From Hyposmocoma kahamanoa (Eukaryota; Arthropoda; Insecta; Lepidoptera; Cosmopterigidae): DNA of 64,000 bases. Location: assembly GCF_003589595.1 (NCBI RefSeq), contig NW_020653766.1, positions 1,978,313 to 2,042,312 on the forward strand, read 5' to 3'. The translations under genes and the position numbers were made by a program. The notes beneath the pieces were generated by a model, which saw nothing but the letters and a program-made list of their open reading frames with translations, did no database searches and was not told the origin of the DNA. Positions 57,519 through 64,000 of the stretch are shown here, one piece after another. Position 1 is the stretch's first letter. Each line of letters opens with the position of its first letter.

Positions 57519-59816
57519 GCTACAACTTAAAATGCGTTTATACTATAAACATATCACTTTAGAAAAATTATATATTACAAAATTAGGCGATTTCAATTGT
57601 GTAGTGCGACAATTTACATCTTTATTGCATTTTTTTGTAGATGTATTTATTATTAAAACGTACGGGGCAATTATTACATATTATTATCTCCAAAAACAAT
57701 GTACATTATACACACGACTTTAGCAAAAAGTATTTTAAAAACAGACGATACAACAATGCATGTGAAATTGATTGCGTTTAAAGAATAATTGTAAAAGCAA
57801 TTAACAAAAAGCAATTGTACTAAGTACAGTGCATGGCCCAAACATCTTTCTTACATTTAAATTGTCAATCGCTTCTTTGTAACGAATAGGGCAGACTCAA
57901 AAGTCCAATTAGCTAACGGATTGAACAATGATTATCTACTATTGGATGAGGTGATTGACCCCCCATTAATACGAATAAAACAAGGACAGGCGGAGAAAAT
58001 TTCAAACGGATCCGACGTCGACAAGCGCCCGACGGCGACTGACGGGGCAGCGTACGGTACGTCGGATCAATTTGCAAATTTTGGGATAAATTTGAATCTA
58101 ATAACTACAGAGCGTCAGTTGAAAACATTTGCAGGTTCTCTGTAGTACTTAAAGAGAAATATCTCCATATAAAAATTATGTACAAGTTAGACATTTTATT
58201 CTTAAAGACTGTTTTCGGGATTTTATTATGATTGGATAATAGTGATAAAGTACATTTTTTAGACAATATCCTAAGTGTCTTTATATTTTTTGTAAGATTT
58301 GATATAGCAAAACAATTTTTCCCGTTTCTCCTCCGGTGACGTTGGTGTAACACAAAATAAGTGATTTTTTTGACGACGCCATCACACATTTCACATAAAA
58401 AACTAGGTGCATATAAACGAAGCGATTGTTCTTAATGTTGGAAAGTATGCTTTAAGGCCATGAACGTATGATACGATTTCAATTATCTACCCTCTTTTCT
58501 GAATTGACACATGTATAACAGACAAGATCACAGTTATTATTGTTGGTTTTCGGCGTTTCGCAAAACAATATTCAAAATGTCGCTTAGAAACGCCGTTACT
58601 TTCATATTTCAATTTCAAAATAAACCCTTTCAAATGGAAGCATAGACATTCTAAACTTTCCAGTGTTGCCATCAACGTATATACAGTAGAATTCACAGTA
58701 GCCAAAGTCAGAGGGGTTAAAAACACATAAAAACATGACACATCATTCGTTTAAAAATTAACTCTATGATAAAAAAAATTAAATACCTATGAGATATAAA
58801 GTGATGACTGTAGCCTGTAGGCTTTGATAGATTTAAGTTGGATTTATACTATGGGGGACAGATTATAGAATATTTACAAAATGCTAACTCGCCCGCTCGG
58901 TGTCGCCAGTTTTTTTCAATACGATGAAATCGTGACATATCTTATTAATTTTACCAAATATTGTTAGCTCTACATACGTATTTAAAATCTAGTAAATGTT
59001 CGTAAATAAGACGTATCCTACGAGTTTTTTTGTTACTTTCCAAGCCGATCTACCATTCTATTTATCTCGCGATTGAAACTTTGGCTTCATAGAAAGATTT
59101 TTTAAAGTTTCTTAGTTAGATACCTTCGCAAAAGCCAAAAGATCAAACTAGAGCACATACTTTTGAAGTTACGCCAAAAAATATTGTGAACACTTTTTTC
59201 CCTATCATATTTCTAACTCTAAGCGTAAAGAGACTATTCAATGACAAGCCATAGACAATCCTATCCAATAACACTTCCAACAACACACCGACGACTAAAA
59301 TATTTTAAAATACGAATTTCGAGTGATTATTTCATAATCATGCAATGCACGCTACCATAGATTCGGTTTTGTTTAATTCTCCTCGATCTTAAAGCACATT
59401 TTATGTCATTTGCCATGTCCGCTGCCTTTGTTTTTAATGAGCAGACACTAAATTAACATTCTAAAATTGGCAATTCGTGGTCCATAAAATATAATTCTGT
59501 ATTTTACATAATCGTACAGGCAGCAAACACGGCGGCTTTAAAAATACAGTTTCTTTGTATATAACTGGCTGTTTTATTATCATTCGTTGCCAATTTGTCT
59601 ATGGTCTATTTAGAATTACCGCAACAGACGTGAATAAAAAAACAATAGGTACCAGTCAAATTTTTAAATTTTGAACACCAACAATTCGAATGCAAACGGT
59701 GAATCTGTCATTTTAAATTCGAATCTCAATCAACCAATCAGAAAAATGTAACCATAGACAACGGACAATTATTCAAATAGGGCAGTGAGCGGGCGAGCGA
59801 GTTTAGTGTACTTGCG

Positions 59817-60001
59817 TTATAACTCCATGTCCTGAGCTTCGTCATCACTGAACGCGCTCATAGAGCTTTCGGTGTCGCTTGCGTTGTTATTCGCGGTGCC
59901 GTTGGAGGGCTTGGAACCGCTGGAGGCTGATGCGCCACCCATGCCTGTGATGGCGTCTTTTTCTAAAAGTGCCTCTTCAGTTGCGAATCTTCGGACGTAA
60001 T
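59817..60001 (-). CDS. Ube2H: Ube2H, last exon
   Basis: E2 ubiquitin-conjugating enzyme; in vertebrates UBE2H works with the CTLH/GID ligase complex. This exon enters in phase after the exon at 63820-63948 (G/AT gives Asp) and reads DYVRRFATEEALLEKDAITG, then a Gly/Ser/Asn-rich linker, and ends SMSAFSDDEAQDMEL and TAA. The acidic SxF.DDEAQDMEL tail is diagnostic of Ube2H and matches the human C-terminus closely. The linker between EEALLEK and the acidic tail is longer than in human. Confidence 0.95.
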
Positions 60002-60111
60002 CTGAAACATTTAATTGTTGATAAAATATAATGGTTCGAATCTTTGTGGCGGTACGTGTGACTAATTTTAATTACAATTTACGCGCATTTGTGAATGTTT
60101 ATAGGAAGATC

Positions 60112-61442
60112 ATTTACTCGCTGCAGACTCGGTCATAAATAATTAAAGCGGGACAGTGATATTGCGGTTTCTCTCTCGCCTACTTAGTGACGCGCCTGTT
60201 ATCGATAAAAACAAATGAGTCACTAAGGGCGCGTAGCGGCAAGGGCAGTCCGTGCAGTACCTTATGAGTAATTTATTACCAAATTATTTAAACATAGCAA
60301 CCATTTTATTATTACAACATTGTCCCTATCTACTGACCCGAGAAATAGGGTTTTCCGTAGAGATTACGGGCTCGACGGCAAGACCAGGGTACGGCGGGCG
60401 TCCGAGTCAAGTGATACGCCTTTGCGTCTCTGGCGGACCCGGACTTGGGTAAGGACTCGCTGGAGTATGTGGTTAGCTGCAGAGACGGACATGTTTGTTT
60501 GCCCCGGTTTTGCTTGTGCCGGTTTTGTCCGTCTCGTGAGCAGCTAGCGCGTCTTAGTAGCGGTCTAGTTGAGGGCCTGAAGTGAGTTGCCCTTTGAGTT
60601 GGAAGCTATGTCCGGACATTGTCGCAGGACACTGCAACTGGCATCTCCGGCACTAGCCCGAAGAGCTAGTAGAGGATAAGCTAGATATCCTCCGGTCCCT
60701 CCCGCCGCTTAGGTTATTGGGAACTGGAGAGACGTCGTTTTTCGGCGTCGGGAAGTGAGCGTGTCTTGCAGCTCCGCCACCAATGAGGATATTTGGTAGT
60801 GGCCTCAGAGTCGACGGCTTAGCGGTGGCAACCGCTAGTTGTGCAATGCGCAACGGGAAGTGAGGGTGCCTACAGCTCCGGTACCTATCTGGAAAATAGG
60901 GAGGGTACGGTACGTGCACCTGGGGCGGCTCACCCGAGGCACTAGCCTCTCGAAGAACCGGATGAAGTCAAGTGACAGAGGTCGGTGACAATCCTGTGCA
61001 CTGGCTGATCTGGAGTCAGAACCTGAACTTGTTAGGTTCCTGTGCGCGCACAGGTTATAGTGTCCTTCTCGTATGCCGTATGCCCTAAGGGTAGGTAGAG
61101 AGGGTCACTATAATCAAAACTAACGTAGAAAGATATGGTGTTGTTTGAACATTGTTCTGGCACAATGGATAGTACCCGTCGGAATTAATATTACGGCTCA
61201 AACACGTGTTGTTATAAACAATGTGCTATAATTATACATTATCTTTTATTTCCAGTCCTACTTCACTATTACAACAAAATTTGAAATTATCGATAGCATT
61301 TATCGAGTGCAGTATGTCACGACCATACGCTTAAACAAAAGGTCAGTACCTGCTCGTACCCTACTAGTAAGTGATTGGCAGAGAGAGTGCAAGATCGCTG
61401 TCCCGCTCCGGTAATTTATGTCCTAATCTGCAGCGAGTAAAT
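60112..61442. mobile_element. 1.33-kb foldback structure with about 75-bp inverted ends
   Basis: ATTTACTCGCTGCAGACTCG, then GTCATAAATAATTAAAGCGG and GACAGTGATATTGC on the left, matches the reverse complement of 61372-61442 (CTGCAGCGAGTAAAT end, AGCGGGACAGCGATCTTGC inside). Between them is a GC-rich block (60330-61110) unlike the flanks. Either one large non-autonomous element or two oppositely oriented MITE copies bracketing an insertion. Confidence 0.6.
60330..61110. other. GC-rich block, origin unknown
   Basis: The segment from CCCTATCTACTGACCCGAG to about GGGTCACTATAATC is far richer in G and C than anything nearby. It has two related sub-segments, GGGAAGTGAGCGTGTC and GGGAAGTGAGGGTGCC, each followed by CAGCTCCG. 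No frame encodes a recognisable protein. A retrotransposon 5' UTR or a large SINE is possible. Confidence 0.4.
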
Positions 61443-61688
61443 AATCTTTTATAGTAGCAATACCGCTCGCTAATAGTGAAGAAGTGACGGTTCACTTTGG
61501 AAAACGTGTGAACACCCAACCCTTCTCCTTTGACGCCCGTAGCTTGCAGTGGGACGTGTAAGGAAAATGATTGTGACAAACAAAACAAGAAGACGAAAAA
61601 GACCAGGTTTTCAGACTCACGTCTACGGACTCAACTGTTTGACCTTACCATTCTTGACATTTAAATAATAATAATAATAATAACGCTC

Positions 61689-61886
61689 ACACTCAACATA
61701 GCCCCGCACTAGGGAAACCCTGTGTCGCGGGTGCCATGGACACACACATAGACAACCACAAATTACACCCAAACTCACGAGAGAAATAAATGTAGGCCAT
61801 ACAAACATTTCTCCCGGCCCCGGAATCGAACCTGGGACCTCTGTGTGGCAGTCCGGCATGGTAACCGTTCGGCCACGGAGGCAGTT
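61689..61886 (-). repeat. SINE family B, full-length copy with (ATT)n tail
   Basis: On minus: the head CTGCCTCCGTGGCCGAACGG, B-box GGTTCGATTCC, body, then ATGTTGAGTGTGAGCG and a (TTA)n tract at about 61665-61682. The simple tandem tail suggests mobilisation by a LINE without a poly(A) tail. Confidence 0.82.
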
Positions 61887-61980
61887 AAATGTATATTAAA
61901 TGTATGTAAAATGTACAGGTAGTCTGGTTCGTACATAGTTGCTCGCCTGACCAACTGCCATCGTCAACCCACTTTATGCG

Positions 61981-62225
61981 TCCCACTGCTGGGCACAGAT
62001 CTCCCCTAATGCGAAGTACAGGCCATAGTCCGCAACTCTAGCCTAATATGGGTTGATGACTTCACACGTTTTCAGAAGATTGTGAACCCTCTGCGGTGTG
62101 CAAGTTTCATCACGACGTTATTCTTTACCAAAAAACTCATGGTAAATTTCAAATTAAATCAACTCCGAAAACTCAGAGGTGCGAGTCTGGATACGAACTC
62201 GCGGCCTCTGCTGGAGAGGCGGTAG
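61981..62225 (-). repeat. SINE family E, uninterrupted copy
   Basis: On minus it starts near TACCGCCTCTCCAGCAGAGG with a B-box-like GAGTTCGTATCC. It ends GGGGAGATCTGTGCCCAGCA, GTGGGA. The 3' end equals that of the RTE fragment at 13978, implying that family E borrows RTE machinery. Confidence 0.65.
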
Positions 62226-62234
62226 GTACTGCCC

Positions 62235-62370
62235 ACCGTACCTATTTCTGCCGCCAAGCAGTAATGTGAACACTACTGCGTTCCGGTTTCAAAGGGTTAA
62301 CGATGCTGGTGAAATTATAGGCACATGGGACTTGTCAACTTATGTCGCAGGGTGTCGGGCGCTGTACCAA
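62235..62370 (-). repeat. Dispersed repeat family A, reverse copy
   Basis: TTTCTGCCGCCAAGCAGTAA, GGTGAAATTATAGGCACATG and GACTTGTCAACTTATGTCGC match the reverse-complemented family; it directly abuts the family E SINE. Confidence 0.7.
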
Positions 62371-62454
62371 TGATTTTTTTAATATCAACTGGGGGCCTAC
62401 CACAACCTTTTAGAACAGTATTACTTTAACATTATATTGACTGTTAGTACCATA

Positions 62455-63080
62455 ATGAGCTTAAAGTGTAATGCTAGTGTTCAAGGGGCACTGGGTCACC
62501 CAGTCGCTTAAAGATGATATGGACTTAGAGAGGGAACGTAGGGCGCTGGCTGTTAGAAGTAATATGTTGATCCGTATATTTGCAAGGTGTACAGTAAAAG
62601 TGAAAGTCACCTTATTTAAAACCTACTGCCAATCATTTTATGCCTGCATTTTGTGGACGGCATTTACTCAAAAGGCATACAGCGCCCTACGTGTCCAATA
62701 TAATAATGCATTCAGGATGCTGTTGGGGCTGCCGCGCTACTGCAGCGCGTCAGCAGTGTTCGCAGAAGCCTTTACGGATAGCTTCCAATCCATTTTAAGA
62801 AAGCGACAAGCCTCCCTAATGCAGCGGGTGCGCGCCAGTACCAACAGCCTCCTTACTACAGTAGCAAATAGAGTTGATGGTCCTTTCAATGAACGTCTCA
62901 ACTCGTTGCATGTAGTGCCCTCTAAGTGGGCTGTAAAATTAAAGTACTCGTAAATATGTACATAAGTAAATGTCATGTAATAAAGTAAACAATGTAAATT
63001 ACTAACATAGTTTATAAATCTGTTACTAACTATATATGGATTCAGGTCCGAAATAAATGCTTATTATTATTATTATTATA
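62455..63080 (+). pseudogene. 5'-truncated non-LTR retrotransposon, C-terminal end of reverse-transcriptase ORF
   Basis: The plus frame 62471-62953 reads GHWVTQSLKDDMDLERERRA, LAVRSNMLIRIFARCTVKVK, YCQSFYACILWTAFTQKAYS, ALRVQYNNAFRMLLGLPRYC and SASAVFAEAFTDSFQSILRK. This is the region after the catalytic core in a common insect LINE type. The catalytic YADD part is missing. The 3' end is marked by an ATT repeat tract at about 63060-63080. The surviving frame is open, so insertion is fairly recent. It lies in the Ube2H intron, antisense to the gene. The clade (CR1/L2-like or other) is not certain. Confidence 0.8.
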
Positions 63081-63819
63081 AAGTAAGCTTATTATAATGC
63101 TAAAACTATGATCTTTTATTGGCAGCTTTGTGACTATTCATTCACTCAGTTCTTTTACTTAGAACTTTAACATTAAAGTAATATTGTTCTTATGTCAAAT
63201 TTAGCAATCTTAAAATAATTACACGTATGCAATGGAAACAATATTATTACCGAATTTATTGCCTAAATGTTGATTTGTAAAACGACGTAATTTTAATAGA
63301 TTTCTTTATTACATACTTTACATGTTTTGGCAGTTAAAATTCTCTGAATGTAAAAAATATTAAGTACTTTAACATTATACTACGATAGGATGATTCGGAA
63401 CACCAAACAAGAAAGTGATGGCATTATATACTTCATATAGCGTTATTTATTTCCTATTCTTAGTAAGGAATAGACAATATTGAGAAATCATTCGTTCTTT
63501 CAGTCACTTTAGAAATAATACATTACTTGGTTGATTGGTTTGTCATGGTACGTACTTGAGTAATATTATAATAAGCTTAATATACTTGCATTGAAATAAG
63601 GTTGTTTTTTGAAAGGTTATGGTAGGCCCCCTGAACTAAATAGAACACGCATAGAATAACGTAATACATTTTTGAAATGGCTTTAACGTCGAGCACGGGA
63701 AAAATTTTAATTCAAGCTGAGGTAGAATAGACTCTCAAGTATCATGTGATATACGACAGTTACTGTAGGCACGATTGTAGTCTTTGTTTCCCTGTTAGAT
63801 TCTCCCACCAGGAACTCAC

Positions 63820-63948
63820 CTGAAACCTTCTTTTTGTACTCCTCAGGCTTGTGGAGGTACATGGCGGCCGCGTCGCCGTTGAGCGGGTCGATGGGATTCG
63901 GGTATGTCAGCAGCTGCGGCAGGAATGACTCGAAAATGTTCGACAGGT
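63820..63948 (-). CDS. Ube2H: Ube2H, penultimate exon visible in the window
   Basis: Acceptor TTCCAG/A and donor G/GTGAG on minus. It reads [42 protein letters not shown], which are the helices after the catalytic site of the E2 fold and nearly match human UBE2H. The catalytic Cys and HPN motif lie upstream, beyond base 64000. The exon is 129 bases with split codons at both ends, consistent with the last exon. Confidence 0.95.
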
Positions 63949-64000
63949 CTGGAACGAGAGAGACACCTTGAGCTGTTTCAAGTAATACGACGAAAGGGAA

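Larger units (their letters stand above)
50713..59816. other. Intergenic DNA from the orphan exon to the end of Ube2H
   Basis: Holds the 43-bp minisatellite (51018), repeat F (51848), SINEs C and D, a tail-only SINE C near 54655, an inverted-repeat end near 56836 and the hAT-like element (56989). The last few hundred bases before 59817 are probably Ube2H 3' UTR (minus). The 57921-58145 open frame includes a GC-richer patch and matched no known family. Nothing further was recognised at 58150-59800. Confidence 0.55.
60002..63819 (-). other. Ube2H intron
   Basis: On minus it has GTGAG at its 5' end (next to 63820) and ends TTTCAG (next to 60001). It holds the foldback structure 60112-61442 with its GC-rich interior, SINEs B and E, repeat A and a reverse-transcriptase fragment. 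From about 63100 to 63780 nothing was recognised. Confidence 0.85.

Noticed and set aside
57921..58145. 74-codon open frame with a GC-richer patch
   Set aside because: Starts and ends in AT-rich DNA, has no homologue I recognise and no exon signals; recorded as unexplained intergenic DNA only.

Overview
The window is animal nuclear DNA: AT-rich, with short protein-coding exons bounded by GT/AG introns and a heavy load of small transposons. The host genes match insect orthologues, and the SINE-like, RTE, mariner and MITE content is typical of a moth or butterfly. Lepidoptera is therefore my inference; no species can be named.

Layout. (1) 1675-14949, plus strand: the last 13 exons of an L-type voltage-gated calcium channel alpha-1 subunit (Cav1, fly Ca-alpha1D), from the end of S6 in repeat IV through the EF-hand, pre-IQ and IQ regions to the cytoplasmic C-terminus. 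Upstream exons lie outside the window. (2) 14950-23937: intergenic DNA with SINEs, MITEs, a 5 x 20 bp minisatellite and a perfect 26-bp hairpin. (3) 23938-24585, minus: intronless STEEP1 (CXorf56 family). It is divergent, across 442 bp, from (4) Tom40 (25028-39234, plus), the mitochondrial outer-membrane import channel, complete in 8 exons. Its introns carry an apparently intact mariner of the cecropia type (32653-33932) and several MITEs. (5) 39235-59816: a gene-poor block with a full-length RTE-clade retrotransposon (47324-50535, minus, 12-bp target duplication), one orphan candidate terminal exon (50650-50712), a 43-bp minisatellite, a hAT-like non-autonomous element with 8-bp target duplication, and an unexplained cluster of a 15-bp motif. 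(6) 59817-63948, minus: the last two exons of the ubiquitin-conjugating enzyme Ube2H; the catalytic part lies beyond the right edge.

The host genes do not form a pathway. The only regulatory link suggested by layout is the possible shared promoter of STEEP1 and Tom40. I found no convincing new multi-gene system. The strongest novelties are transposon-level: a MITE family with perfect 8-bp duplications and telomere-like (TTAGG) repeats inside it, inserted twice into one SINE family; that SINE family sharing its 3' end with an RTE element; a 1.3-kb foldback structure enclosing a GC-rich block in the Ube2H intron; and a divergent Tom40 with a very short N-terminus. Exon borders were checked by hand for splice dinucleotides and reading phase. 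Family assignments rest on motif recall, not on database searches.
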